This document shows positions 42,306 through 53,515 of a DNA stretch of 64,000 nt, one piece after another (the stretch's first letter is position 1; every line of letters starts with the position of its first letter). The notes under the pieces were generated by a model. That model was not told the DNA's origin, searched no databases, and saw nothing but the letters and a program-made list of their open reading frames with translations. Source of the DNA: Plantimonas leprariae (GTDB lineage Bacteria > Pseudomonadota > Alphaproteobacteria > Rhizobiales > Rhizobiaceae). The stretch is from positions 1 to 64,000 of the forward strand of contig NZ_VZDO01000008.1 of NCBI RefSeq assembly GCF_008802405.1. Reading direction: 5' to 3'. The position numbers were made by a program, and so were the translations under genes.

Positions 42306-44414
42306 TCATTCCTTGCCGTTGCTCTTCCGCAAGGCGATCTGCTCCTTCGCGAGCTTCACCACGTTGTCGGCCGTGAAGCCGAACTTCTGCTGCAGCTTCG
42401 CGATCGGCGCGGAAGCGCCGAAGGTCTTCATCACGATCTGCGCACCCTTCGCGCCCGTGTAGCGGTCCCAGCCGAGCGTGCCGCCCTGCTCGACCGCGAC
42501 GCGCGCCATCACGTCCGGCGGCAGCACGTGGTCGCGGTAGCTCTGGTCCTGCCGCTCGAAGAGATGCCAGGACGGCATGGAAACGACGCGCGCCTTTACG
42601 CCCTCGCCTTTCAGCTTCTCGAAGGCCTCGATGCACAGCGATACTTCCGAGCCCGTGCCGATCAGGATCACCTCCGGCGTCTCGTCCTCGGAGCCGGCGA
42701 GCACGTAGGCGCCCTTCTCCAGCCCGCCGGCGGGCGCGTACTTGGCGCGGTCGAGCGTCGGCAGCGGCTGGCGCGAGAGGATCAGCGCGGAAGGCTCGTG
42801 CGTCTGGCGCATCGCGACCTTCCAGGCTTCCGCCGTCTCGTTCGCGTCGCACGGCCGGATGGTGTTGAGGCCGGGGATCGCGCGAAGGCTTGCCAGATGC
42901 TCGATCGGCTGATGGGTCGGCCCGTCCTCGCCGACGCCGATGGAATCGTGTGTGAACACGAAGACGACCGGAACCTCCATGATCGCCGCCAGCCGCACCG
43001 GCGCACGCATGTAGTCGGAGAAGACGAGGAACGTCGCCGTGTAGGACCGCAGGTACGACAGCGCCATGCCGTTGGCGATGGAGCCCATCGCATGCTCGCG
43101 GATGCCGAAATGGAGGTTCCGCCCGCCATAGCTGTCGCGCTCGAACGATCCGGCACCCTCCCACGTCATCAACGTCTTCGTGGACGGCGCGAGGTCGGCC
43201 GAACCGCCGACGAGATACGGCACCTTCGCGCCGATGGCGTTCATCACCTTGCCGCCGGCATCGCGCGAGGCGACGCCCTTCGCGTCGGCCTCGAAGCTCG
43301 GCAGGTCCGAGTCCCAGCCGTCCGGCAGCTTGCCCTGCCGCATCTGCTCGACCTCGTGGGCGAGGTCGGGATGCGCCTTCGTGTAGTCGGCGTAGGTCTT
43401 CTCCCACTTCTCGCGCAGGTCGCTGCCCCGGCTCGAAATCGCCTCCCGGAACCGGTCGGCAACGCCGTCAGGGATGTAGAAGTCCTTGTTCTCGTCCCAG
43501 CCATAGGCGCGCTTCGCCATCTTCACGTCGTCGGCGTCGAAGGCCTCGCCGTGCGCCTTCGCCGTGCCTTGCTGCTTCTGGAGGCCGAAGCCGATGATGC
43601 TGTCGATCACGATCAGCGTCGGGCGGTCGTCGGTGCGCTTGAACTCCTCGATCGCGTTGCGGATGAGGCTCGTGTCGTTGAAGTTCGGCACGTGCAGCGT
43701 GTTCCAGCCGTAGCCGCGGAACCGGTCGATGACGTTCTCCGAGAAGGCGAGATCGGTGTAGCCTTCGATCGAAACGCGGTTGTTGTCGTAGACCCAGCAA
43801 AGGTTCGACAGCTTCAGGTGCCCAGCCATCGAGGCTGCCTCGGCCGAGACGCCTTCCATCAGGTCGCCGTCGCCGCAGAACGCGTAGACGTCGTGATCGA
43901 AGATCGTCATGCCCGGCTTGTTGTAGCGAGCGGCAAGATAGCGCTCGGCGATCGCCATGCCGACCGAGTTGGCGCAGCCTTGGCCGAGCGGCCCGGTCGT
44001 CGTCTCGACGCCGGTGGTCATCCGGTATTCGGGATGGCCCGGCGTCTTCGAGTCGAGCTGGCGGAACTGCTTGATGTCGTCGAGCGAGACGGCGGCCTTG
44101 CCGGTGGGCTTCCCGTCCGCGTCGATCTCCTTGATCCCCGCGAGGTGGATCAAGGAATAGAGCAACATCGAGCCGTGGCCGACCGAAAGTACGAAACGGT
44201 CGCGGTTCGGCCAGTCCGGCTTGTCGGGATCGTAGCGCAGGAACTGCGTCCAGAGCGTGTAGCCCGCCGGTGCCAGCCCGAGCGGCGCCCCGACATGGCC
44301 GGAATGCGCTTTCAGCACCGCATCGAGGGTGAGCGTGCGGATCGTGTCGATGGCAAGCTGTTCGGTCTTGCCGTCGGTCGCGTCGTCGGAAACGTCTTTG
44401 CGAAGTGCGCTCAT
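42306..44414 (-). CDS. tkt: transketolase
   Basis: 702-residue thiamine-diphosphate enzyme of the pentose phosphate pathway. The ThDP motif is GDGDLMEGVSAEAASMAG...LCWVYDNNRVSIEG (about 182-215), the N-terminal HSGHVGAPLGLAPAGYTLW is typical, and the pyrimidine-domain FVFTHDSIGVGEDGPTHQP is near 480-500. In the HSGHVGAPLG segment Val stands where most transketolases have Pro. It is the first gene of the tkt-gnd-zwf-HAD operon. The ATG at 44414 was chosen; the open frame to 44930 is an antisense shadow of the SIMPL gene. Confidence 0.95.
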   Translation of the reverse strand: MSALRKDVSDDATDGKTEQLAIDTIRTLTLDAVLKAHSGHVGAPLGLAPAGYTLWTQFLRYDPDKPDWPNRDRFVLSVGHGSMLLYSLIHLAGIKEIDADGKPTGKAAVSLDDIKQFRQLDSKTPGHPEYRMTTGVETTTGPLGQGCANSVGMAIAERYLAARYNKPGMTIFDHDVYAFCGDGDLMEGVSAEAASMAGHLKLSNLCWVYDNNRVSIEGYTDLAFSENVIDRFRGYGWNTLHVPNFNDTSLIRNAIEEFKRTDDRPTLIVIDSIIGFGLQKQQGTAKAHGEAFDADDVKMAKRAYGWDENKDFYIPDGVADRFREAISSRGSDLREKWEKTYADYTKAHPDLAHEVEQMRQGKLPDGWDSDLPSFEADAKGVASRDAGGKVMNAIGAKVPYLVGGSADLAPSTKTLMTWEGAGSFERDSYGGRNLHFGIREHAMGSIANGMALSYLRSYTATFLVFSDYMRAPVRLAAIMEVPVVFVFTHDSIGVGEDGPTHQPIEHLASLRAIPGLNTIRPCDANETAEAWKVAMRQTHEPSALILSRQPLPTLDRAKYAPAGGLEKGAYVLAGSEDETPEVILIGTGSEVSLCIEAFEKLKGEGVKARVVSMPSWHLFERQDQSYRDHVLPPDVMARVAVEQGGTLGWDRYTGAKGAQIVMKTFGASAPIAKLQQKFGFTADNVVKLAKEQIALRKSNGKE

Positions 44415-44627
44415 CCGCCGAGCCCTTCTCCTCGTGATCGTGGTTCGTCGCCGCCTCACATAGGGGCGGCCCGCCGGGCGGCGATGGCCTCCCGGCATCC
44501 GGCCGCAAAATCCCCGAACGAGTCCGTGGTTCCCCACACGGTGCCGGCGAGGCGCCGCCGCTGGATCATTGCGGGTTCCGCCGCAATCGGATGGGAGAAG
44601 CGGGCGGTCCAACCGGAGAATCAGTTC

Positions 44628-45368
44628 ATGGTCTTTCGTTCCGCCGCCTTCGCCGTGGCGCTCGTCGTTCTCCCGGCCGCGGCTCTCGCGCAATCGGCCC
44701 CACCATCCCCACCGCCGCCGCCGCGCGAGATCGTCGTCTCCGGCAGCGGCGAGGCGAGTGCCGCGCCGGACCTCGCCACCGCTTCCTTCCAGGTGGTGCG
44801 CAATGCCAAGACGGCCCGCGAAGCGCTGACCGAGAACAACAAGGCGATGACGGCGGTGATCGCCGGGCTGAAGGAACTCGGGATCGAAGGCCGCGACCTG
44901 CAGACCTCCGGGTTCGGCATCTCGCCGCAATACCGCTACGACAATGACAACGACGGTCGGCAGGACCCGCCGGAGCTCGTCGGCTACGAGGCGCGCAACG
45001 GCGTTTCCGTGCGCATCCGCGACATGGGCAAGATCGGCGAGATCCTCGACCGGGCGATCAGCCTCGGCGTCAACTCGGGCGGCGACATCGGCTTCACGAT
45101 CGACGATCTCGCCAAGCTGCGCATCGAGGCGAAGCGGAAGGCGGTGCAGGACGCCACCGAGACGGCGACGGCCCTCGCGGAAGCGGCCGGCGTCAAGCTC
45201 GGCCGCGTGATCCGGCTGGAAGCGTCGGAAGGCTTCTCCCCGCCCCCCGTGCCGATGCCGATGGCCCGAAAGGCGATGGCGATGGATGCTGCCCCCGTCG
45301 TGCCGGTCGAAGGCGGCGAAAGCAGCGTTCAGGCGAACGTCACGATGGTCTTCGCGATCGAGCCCTGA
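44628..45368 (+). CDS. SIMPL (DUF541) domain periplasmic protein
   Basis: 246 residues: a signal peptide (AAFAVALVVLPAAALAQ), a proline-rich spacer (SPPPPPR), then a SIMPL domain (about 33-245) with the start REIVVSGSGEASAAPDLATASFQV and the repeats typical of DUF541 (GLKELGIEGRDLQTSGFGISPQY). A C-terminal Met/Pro-rich stretch VPMPMARKAMAMDA (about 207-220) is unusual. SIMPL proteins (e.g. E. coli YggE) are linked to oxidative-stress tolerance. The start at 44628 has GGAGAA 9 bp upstream. It is divergent from tkt. Confidence 0.87.
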   Translation: MVFRSAAFAVALVVLPAAALAQSAPPSPPPPPREIVVSGSGEASAAPDLATASFQVVRNAKTAREALTENNKAMTAVIAGLKELGIEGRDLQTSGFGISPQYRYDNDNDGRQDPPELVGYEARNGVSVRIRDMGKIGEILDRAISLGVNSGGDIGFTIDDLAKLRIEAKRKAVQDATETATALAEAAGVKLGRVIRLEASEGFSPPPVPMPMARKAMAMDAAPVVPVEGGESSVQANVTMVFAIEP

Positions 45369-45388
45369 TCCGGTTCGCAGACGTGAAA

Positions 45389-45418
45389 GGAGCGGTCCCG
45401 GTCTCCCGGAACCGCTCC
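45389..45418. terminator. hairpin between convergent genes
   Basis: GGAGCGGT (45389-45396) pairs with ACCGCTCC (45411-45418); after a single C-A mismatch CCGG pairs with CCGG around a short loop. It lies between the SIMPL gene and the minus-strand gene at 45441. There is no long T-run, so it is a probable rather than textbook terminator. Confidence 0.6.
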
Positions 45419-45440
45419 GAACTATTGAAGCGCTTGGCGA

Positions 45441-45815
45441 TCAGCGGCGGACGCCGAGCACCGGGCAGCCGCGGTCGTTGGCGAAGCGCACGGTCGCGAT
45501 GCGGCCGCGACGGAAGCCGTCGACGATCACGAAGCGACGGCCCTCGCCGACGACGCGCGGGCGGTTGAGGCCGATGTCGTAGGCCTTGCGAAGCGCGAGA
45601 CGCGGGCTGCAGAACCCGCCGCGATCGCCGAAGTAGCGATCCCGGCGGAAGTCGTCGCGCCGATCGTAGTCGCGATACTGTACCGGTTCCACCACGCGCA
45701 CGCCGCCGTCGTCGATCAGGATGCTCGTCGCCGAAGCCGGGACCGCGCTCGCACCGACGAAGCCGGCACCGACCGCGAGCGCGACCAGCGCACCGCGCGC
45801 GAAAGAAGTGAACAT
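45441..45815 (-). CDS. exported hypothetical protein
   Basis: 124 residues. A signal peptide (ARGALVALAVGAGFVGASAVPASA) precedes an Arg/Asp/Tyr-rich middle (YRDYDRRDDFRRDRYFG, about 48-64) and a C-terminal part with two cysteines (CSPRLALRKAYDIGLNRPRV and GCPVLGVRR). The CxPRxALxKAxxIGLxxPRV pattern recurs in small exported alphaproteobacterial proteins; the function is unknown. The ATG at 45815 has GGAGG five bases upstream. Confidence 0.75.
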   Translation of the reverse strand: MFTSFARGALVALAVGAGFVGASAVPASATSILIDDGGVRVVEPVQYRDYDRRDDFRRDRYFGDRGGFCSPRLALRKAYDIGLNRPRVVGEGRRFVIVDGFRRGRIATVRFANDRGCPVLGVRR

Positions 45816-46076
45816 GCGTGCCTCCGTGATGGGAGCCTGGCCTGGGGGATCGGCCGCTCGAATAGGCGACATATCGCGGGCGGCGGCTGAATAGAGACGG
45901 AAGCCAGCGTTCATCCGGCGTTCAGCCGACGCTGCACCGCGCTCCCGCCCAAACCGCGCGACGCCCAAACCGCGCGACATCGAACCGCGAAGCGCTCTTC
46001 GAGGTCGCAAGTTCGTCTTACGCAGCGGAACACCGAATGCTATCCAGCATCTTCCACCGAAGCTCCGGAGGCCGCC

Positions 46077-46526
46077 ATGCCCTCGCCCCTCGCCCGCCTC
46101 GTCGACGCGCCCTGGTTCGGCGTCCTCGCCCGAATCGTCCTGACCTTCGCCTTCTGGGGCAGCGGCCTGTCGAAGCTCATCGACTTCCGGGGCGGCGTCG
46201 CGGAGATGGCCATGTACGGCCTCCAGCCGGCCGTCGCCTTCAACATCGCCTGCATCGTCACCCTGATCGGCGGCTCGCTGCTGGTGATCCTGAACCGCTG
46301 GACCTGGCTCGGCTGCGGCGCTCTCGCCGTCTTCACCGCGCTCACCATCCCGATCGTCCATCACTTCTGGACGATGACCGACCCGCAGGAAGCGATGGTG
46401 CATTTCTTCTTCGTCGCCGAGCACGTCTCGGTCATCGGCGGTCTGATGGTGATGGCGATCCTCTCGCGCCGTACGCGCCCCGCCACGGCATCCGCCGCGC
46501 CGACGGGCTTCGTGCCGGCCGAGTGA
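46077..46526 (+). CDS. DoxX family membrane protein
   Basis: 149 residues with four membrane helices (about 17-30, 50-73, 77-95, 105-130) and the DoxX pattern RIVLTFAFWGSGLSKLIDF with MYGLQPAVAFNIACIVTLIGGSLLVI. DoxX proteins associate with thiol-quinone or other redox enzymes in some bacteria; here no partner is adjacent. It is convergent with the LysE gene 15 bp away. Confidence 0.84.
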   Translation: MPSPLARLVDAPWFGVLARIVLTFAFWGSGLSKLIDFRGGVAEMAMYGLQPAVAFNIACIVTLIGGSLLVILNRWTWLGCGALAVFTALTIPIVHHFWTMTDPQEAMVHFFFVAEHVSVIGGLMVMAILSRRTRPATASAAPTGFVPAE

Positions 46527-46541
46527 TGGCGACGCTCGAAG

Positions 46542-47153
46542 CTACCGATCGGTAAAGGCGAGCTTCGCCCCCAGCGCGACGAAGGCGGTGGCGAAGGTCC
46601 GCCGCATCCATGTCATGACGCGCGGGCTGCCGACGATGCGGTCGCGAACGGCTGCGGCGCAGAGACCGTAGATCGAGAAGATGACGAAGGTCGCAAGCAT
46701 GAAGATGCCGGAAAGCTCCAGCATCCGCGCCAGCGCATTCGTCTCCGCCGCCGGCACGAACTGCGGCAGGAAGGCCACGAAGAAGATCGACAGCTTCGGG
46801 TTCAGGAGGTTGAGAAGGACGCCGTCCAGCAGCACGCGGCGCGCGCTGCGCGCATCCTGCCTCGCTTCGATCCGCAGCGTTCCGCTCTGGCGCAGGGTCT
46901 GCCACGCCATGAACAGCAGATACGCGACACCGGCATACTTGACGGTCTCGAATGTCAGGGCGCTGGCGTGGAGAAGCGCCGCAAGGCCGGTCAGCGCCGC
47001 CACGAGATGCGGCACGATACCGAGGGTACAGGCGAAAGCCGCCAACACACTTGCGCCACCCCCGCGCGACAGGCCCGCGGCCAGCGTGTAGACCACGCCC
47101 GTTCCGGGCGAGGCCACGATGATCAGCGTCGTCAGCAGGAATTCGATCGACAT
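46542..47153 (-). CDS. LysE family amino-acid exporter
   Basis: 203-residue LysE/RhtB translocator with about six helices. The typical N-terminal motif is VASPGTGVVYTLAAGLSRGGGASVLAAFACTLGI (about 13-46), YAGVAYLLFMAWQTLR is near 75-90, and the LNPKLSIFFVAFLPQF motif is about 116-131. It probably exports a small amino acid or homoserine derivative. It lies downstream of rpoD on the same strand; the inverted repeat GGCGCCC/GGGCGCC at 47158-47178 directly before its start may end the rpoD message or limit readthrough. Confidence 0.88.
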   Translation of the reverse strand: MSIEFLLTTLIIVASPGTGVVYTLAAGLSRGGGASVLAAFACTLGIVPHLVAALTGLAALLHASALTFETVKYAGVAYLLFMAWQTLRQSGTLRIEARQDARSARRVLLDGVLLNLLNPKLSIFFVAFLPQFVPAAETNALARMLELSGIFMLATFVIFSIYGLCAAAVRDRIVGSPRVMTWMRRTFATAFVALGAKLAFTDR

Positions 47154-47197
47154 CGCCGGCGCCCCGTTTCCGGGCGCCGACGTTAGGCTTCAGCCCG

Positions 47198-49204
<2,007 letters not shown>

Positions 49205-49555
49205 CTGCGTTCCCGTCTTCCATGCGCACGCCGCGGCGCCCCGGAGGGCCGCCACGCGGCGACTTTCGCCTCTCAAATTAAAAGCGGACCGTTAACGTTC
49301 GACTAACCATAATCGGCTTTTCGAACCGTCGATCCTCGGGTAACGTCCTAACAAGGAACAGCACCCGGATATTTCAAGTTCAGGTCGTCCCCATCGTGGT
49401 TCCCGCCGCGTCCCATCTTCCCTCAGACGCGCCGGAGGGGGAAAAAGTTTCGCCGGCTAAGCACGCCGACCGATTCGCCGAGGCGGGTGGATACACCTTA
49501 AGAACTTGAAGTGCCAGCGGTTTGAAGCGATGGATGGCGGTTCCCGCCCGTCGCC
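49205..49555 (-). promoter_or_regulatory. dnaG-rpoD intergenic region
   Basis: 351 bp without a supportable gene. The rpoD-proximal part is AT-richer than its surroundings and carries a CGTTAACG palindrome (49290-49297). A TTTAAT hexamer lies about 10 bp further toward rpoD on the minus strand and could be a -10 element, but its -35 is weak. This is the probable rpoD promoter zone; no regulator site can be named. Confidence 0.45.
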
Positions 49556-51517
49556 TCAATAGGCCTTCATCGCACGGCCCGACAGCACTCCGAACCCGTC
49601 GATGAGCGCTTCCGTGCCGTGAAGCGTCTCGATCTCGCGTTTGATCTCCACGATTTGCAGATAGGCGCTTTCGGTCGCCTCGCGTCCGAGCGCCTCTTCC
49701 GCGCTACGCAATTCCCTATTTAGGGACCGGGCCTTGTGGTGCAAGTGCAGCGCCTGCCGCACCGCTTCGCGCGCATCCTCCGGCGCCGCGTCTTCCATGA
49801 ACGGCCAGAGCCGCAGCCGCCGGAGCGTCGCCGCGGCGACCTCCAGCACCGGTCGCAGCCCCGCTGCGTCGAGGCCCGCGAGCATCTCCTCACGCCCGTC
49901 CGGCTGCCGCTCGGCGCAGATGTCGAGCGCGGCGGAGCGCAGCCGCGAGAGGTCGCCGTCGGGCAGTTCCAGCGCGGCGAAGTCGTCGAGCCCGTCGCGA
50001 AGCAGCAGCGGGTGGTTGATGTAGCCGAGCACGATCGCGACCTCGCGCGGCGAGACGGCGGCCTCGGCCTTGCGCATCAGGTTCGAGCGGGCGAGCCGGT
50101 CGGACACCACCTGCCGCCGCGGCGCGCTCCCGCCCCTCGCATCGCCGCCGCCGAAGCGGCCGCGCCCGTCGCCGCCGGCGGGCCGGCGACGTTCGCCGTC
50201 GCGATACCCGCCTCGCCCCATCTCGCGCGGCGCTGGACCGAAGAAGCCGCGCAGCCGCTCCTCCAGGTCGCGAAAGTAATGCCGCCGCACGTCCTCGTCG
50301 CCGATCTGCCGAGCGAGGCCGCGAACCTTCTGTTCCAGTTCCGCCCGCCGTTCCGGCGTGTCGAACAGACCGCTCGCGGTTTCCCGCGTCCACAACAGGT
50401 CGGCCAGCGGCCTTGCCCCGGCCAGCACCTCGCGGAAGGCATCGGGACCGCTTTCGCGCACGAGGTCGTCCGGATCCTTGCCGCCGGGCAAGAGCGCGAA
50501 GCGGAGCGACCGGCCGGGCTTCAGCAGCGGCAGCGCCACGTCGGCCGCGCGGTGCGCCGCCTTCAGCCCGGCCGCGTCGCCGTCGAAGCAGAGGATCGGC
50601 TCGGCCGTGGTGCGCCAGGCGAGTTCGAGTTGCCGGTCGGTCAGCGCGGTGCCGAGCGGAGCGACGGCGTTCGCGAAGCCCGCCTGATAGAGCGCGATCA
50701 CGTCGACATAGCCTTCGACGAGGATCAGCGTGCCGGCTTCCTTCACGGCGCGGCGCGCCCGTGCGAGGTTGAAGAGGTTCGAGCCCTTGTTGAAGACCTC
50801 GGTTTCCGGCGAGTTCAGGTATTTCGCCTGCGCGTCCGCCGACATCGCCCGCCCACCGAAGGCGATCGGGCGCTCGCGCGCGTCCTCGATCGGGAACATG
50901 ATGCGGTCGCGGAACCGGTCGTAGGGAACGGCGATCGTCTCCCCGGTGACCACCAGCCCCGCCTTCTCGATCTCCGCCTTGCCGATGCCCTTACCGCCCA
51001 GGAACTCCTTCAGGCGCGAGCGCGAGTCGGGCGCGTAACCGAGCCCGAAGGTCTTCTGCGTCGCGGCCGACAACCCCCGGTCGCGCAGGTAGGCGCGCGC
51101 CTTCGCGCCGTCCGCCTCGTGCAGCGACTGCACGAAGAAGCCGGCCGCCAGCTTCAGCGCGTCGAGGATCGAGCCGCGCGCCTCGTCGCGCTTCGCCGCT
51201 TCCGGATCGCGCGCCGGCATCGGCAGGCCCGCCTCGCCCGCCAGCCGCTCCACCGCTTCCGGGAAGGACATGCCCTCGCATTCGGTGAGAAAGCGGAAAT
51301 GGTCGCCCGAGACGCCGCAGCCGAAGCAATGATAGCGGCCCTTCGCGTCCTCGCAGTGGAACGATGGCGACTTCTCGCCGTGGAACGGGCAGCAGGCCCA
51401 ATAGTCGCCGCGCGCCGGCTGCGACTTGCGGCGATCCCAGGTCACGCGCCGGCCGATCACGTCGGAGATCGGCACGCGGCTCCTGATGTCGTCGAGGAAG
51501 GTCGGGGAGAAGCGCAT
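49556..51517 (-). CDS. dnaG: DNA primase
   Basis: 653-residue DnaG synthesising RNA primers at the replication fork. The CHC2 zinc finger is CPFHGEKSPSFHC...YHCFGCGVSGDHF (Cys43, His46, Cys65, Cys68). The catalytic core spans about 120-430 with the TOPRIM signature LILVEGYVDVIALYQAGF (about 262-279) and LCFDGDAAGLKAA. After a Gly/Arg-rich linker (GYRDGERRRPAGGDGRGRF, about 435-470) comes the C-terminal helicase-binding domain. Full length. It starts 103 bp downstream of the YqeY-type gene on the same strand and precedes rpoD. Confidence 0.96.
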   Translation of the reverse strand: MRFSPTFLDDIRSRVPISDVIGRRVTWDRRKSQPARGDYWACCPFHGEKSPSFHCEDAKGRYHCFGCGVSGDHFRFLTECEGMSFPEAVERLAGEAGLPMPARDPEAAKRDEARGSILDALKLAAGFFVQSLHEADGAKARAYLRDRGLSAATQKTFGLGYAPDSRSRLKEFLGGKGIGKAEIEKAGLVVTGETIAVPYDRFRDRIMFPIEDARERPIAFGGRAMSADAQAKYLNSPETEVFNKGSNLFNLARARRAVKEAGTLILVEGYVDVIALYQAGFANAVAPLGTALTDRQLELAWRTTAEPILCFDGDAAGLKAAHRAADVALPLLKPGRSLRFALLPGGKDPDDLVRESGPDAFREVLAGARPLADLLWTRETASGLFDTPERRAELEQKVRGLARQIGDEDVRRHYFRDLEERLRGFFGPAPREMGRGGYRDGERRRPAGGDGRGRFGGGDARGGSAPRRQVVSDRLARSNLMRKAEAAVSPREVAIVLGYINHPLLLRDGLDDFAALELPDGDLSRLRSAALDICAERQPDGREEMLAGLDAAGLRPVLEVAAATLRRLRLWPFMEDAAPEDAREAVRQALHLHHKARSLNRELRSAEEALGREATESAYLQIVEIKREIETLHGTEALIDGFGVLSGRAMKAY

Positions 51518-51620
51518 CGATCCTGACGGCGGCGAAAGGCCGGATCGCCAGCCTTAGCATCGGTATGGTGGAGAATTCGATGCGAAAGCCGCCGTTCCCC
51601 CGTTGTTCACATCGAAACCG

Positions 51621-52073
51621 TCAGCCGCTCAGCGCCGCCTTCACCACGCCGTTCGCGCGGCCGAAGTCCATGCGGCCGGCGTACTTCGCCTTCAGCACGC
51701 CCATGACCTTGCCCATGTCGCTCATCGCCTTCGCGCCCGTCTCAGCGACGGCATCGCGCACGGCGGCTTCCATCTCGGCAGCATCCATCTGTTGCGGCAG
51801 GAACGCCTGGATCACGGCGATCTCCTCGCACTCGCCGTCCGCCAGTTCGGCGCGGCCGTTGTCGGCGTAGATCTTCGCCGATTCCTCGCGCTGCTTGATC
51901 ATCTTGGCGAGGAGGCCGCGCAGTTCATCGTCGTTCGCGGGCTCCTTGCCGGCGGTGCGGTTGGCGATGTCGCGGTCCTTGATCGCGGCGGCGACGAGGC
52001 GCAGCGTCGAGAGCCGCCGTTTGTCCTGGCTCTTCGTCGCCTGCTTCAGGGCCTCGGTGATCTCGTCGCGCAT
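51621..52073 (-). CDS. GatB/YqeY domain protein
   Basis: 150-residue YqeY-type protein: helical, with ITEALKQATKSQDKRRLSTLRLVAAAIKDRDI at the N-terminus and a C-terminal tRNA-binding-like helical domain (MGKVMGVLKAKYAGRMDFGRANGVVKAAL). It is related to the tail domain of GatB, but no amidotransferase genes are near; it may aid tRNA-dependent amidation or bind tRNA. It is first in the YqeY-dnaG-rpoD run and divergent from carA. The ATG at 52073 gives the family start MRDEI; the open frame continuing to 53270 is a shadow of carA. Confidence 0.9.
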   Translation of the reverse strand: MRDEITEALKQATKSQDKRRLSTLRLVAAAIKDRDIANRTAGKEPANDDELRGLLAKMIKQREESAKIYADNGRAELADGECEEIAVIQAFLPQQMDAAEMEAAVRDAVAETGAKAMSDMGKVMGVLKAKYAGRMDFGRANGVVKAALSG

Positions 52074-52250
52074 CGCTCGTCTCCTCTGCTTGCCGCGAGG
52101 TAGCCATGCGCCGCCGGCTGAGCAAGGCTCTTGCCTATTCCACGCCGCGCGGCGATATGCGGGCGAATACGAACACGGTCTGCCGAATGATCCGCGCCGG
52201 GTGCCCTCCCGCGCGTCCGCTCGGCCGAGCCAACCGCGAGGCGCCCTCCC

Positions 52251-53438
52251 ATGACCGACGGCTGGACCATCCGGAAGCCGACCGCCCTCCTCGTCCTCGC
52301 CGACGGCACGGTGATCGAGGGCGAAGGCATCGGCCGCGAGGGCTCGGCGGTCGGCGAGGTCTGCTTTAACACCGCCCTCACCGGCTACCAGGAAATCCTC
52401 ACCGATCCGTCCTATGCCCGGCAGATCGTCACCTTCACCTTCCCGCATATCGGCAATGTCGGCGCGAACGAGGAGGATATCGAGGACCTCGTGCCCGCCA
52501 ACGCGCACGGCGCGGTCGGCGCGGTGTTCCGCGCCGAGGTGACGGAGCCCTCGAACTACCGCGCCGCCGGCGGCCTCGACGCTTGGCTGAAGAAGCGCGG
52601 CGTGGTCGCGATCTCCGGCGTCGACACCCGTGCCCTCACCGCCCACATCCGCGAGAACGGCATGCCGAACGCCGTCGTCGCGCATTCGCCGAGCGGCGAG
52701 TTCGACGTCGAGGCGCTGAAGCGGGAAGCCGCCGCTTGGTCCGGCCTCGTCGGGCTTGACCTCGCCAAGGAGGTAGCGAGCGGCCAGACGAGCGTCTGGG
52801 ACGAGGAGCCGTGGCGCTGGGAAGGCGGCTATGCCAAAGCGATCGAGCCGCGCTGCACGGTGGTCGCCATCGACTACGGCACGAAGCGCAACATCCTGCG
52901 CCTGATGACCGGGCGGGGGGCGCGCGTCGTCGTGCTGCCCCCCACCGCGACGCCGGACGAGGTGATGGCGCATTCGCCCGACGGCATCTTCCTGTCGAAC
53001 GGCCCTGGCGACCCGGCCGCGACCGGCGAATACGCCGTGCCGACCATCCAGGCGCTGATGCGGACCGGCGTGCCGATGTTCGGCATCTGCCTCGGCCACC
53101 AGATGCTGGCGCTGGCGCTCGGCGGCAAAACCGAGAAGATGCACCAGGGCCATCACGGCGCGAACCACCCGGTGAAGGACTTCACCACCGGCAAGGTCGA
53201 GATCGTCTCGATGAACCACGGCTTCGCGGTCGCCGCCGATTCGCTGCCGGCATCGGTCGAGGAAACGCACGTGTCGCTGTTCGACCGCTCGAACTGCGGC
53301 CTAAAGGTCAAGGATGCGCCGGTCTTCTCCGTCCAGCACCACCCGGAAGCCTCGCCCGGCCCGCAGGACTCACACTACCTGTTCGACCGCTTCTTCGAGC
53401 TGATCGACCGGCATCGCGGACACCAGACCCAAGCGTAA
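52251..53438 (+). CDS. carA: carbamoyl-phosphate synthase small (glutaminase) subunit
   Basis: 395-residue CarA, hydrolysing glutamine to feed ammonia to CarB for arginine and pyrimidine synthesis. The N-terminal domain has GEVCFNTALTGYQEILTDPSYARQIV; the class I glutamine amidotransferase domain has the nucleophile Cys in FGICLGHQMLALALGGKT (about 282-299) and His/Glu in VQHHPEASPGP (about 363-373). It is separated from carB by three small genes, as is often seen outside enterobacteria. Confidence 0.96.
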   Translation: MTDGWTIRKPTALLVLADGTVIEGEGIGREGSAVGEVCFNTALTGYQEILTDPSYARQIVTFTFPHIGNVGANEEDIEDLVPANAHGAVGAVFRAEVTEPSNYRAAGGLDAWLKKRGVVAISGVDTRALTAHIRENGMPNAVVAHSPSGEFDVEALKREAAAWSGLVGLDLAKEVASGQTSVWDEEPWRWEGGYAKAIEPRCTVVAIDYGTKRNILRLMTGRGARVVVLPPTATPDEVMAHSPDGIFLSNGPGDPAATGEYAVPTIQALMRTGVPMFGICLGHQMLALALGGKTEKMHQGHHGANHPVKDFTTGKVEIVSMNHGFAVAADSLPASVEETHVSLFDRSNCGLKVKDAPVFSVQHHPEASPGPQDSHYLFDRFFELIDRHRGHQTQA

Positions 53439-53515
53439 GCCTGTCGCGCTAACGGCGCCCCAATTCGGCCACGGTGGCCGCCGATTCGGCGGACCGGGCC
53501 GAGGGGAATCGGATC

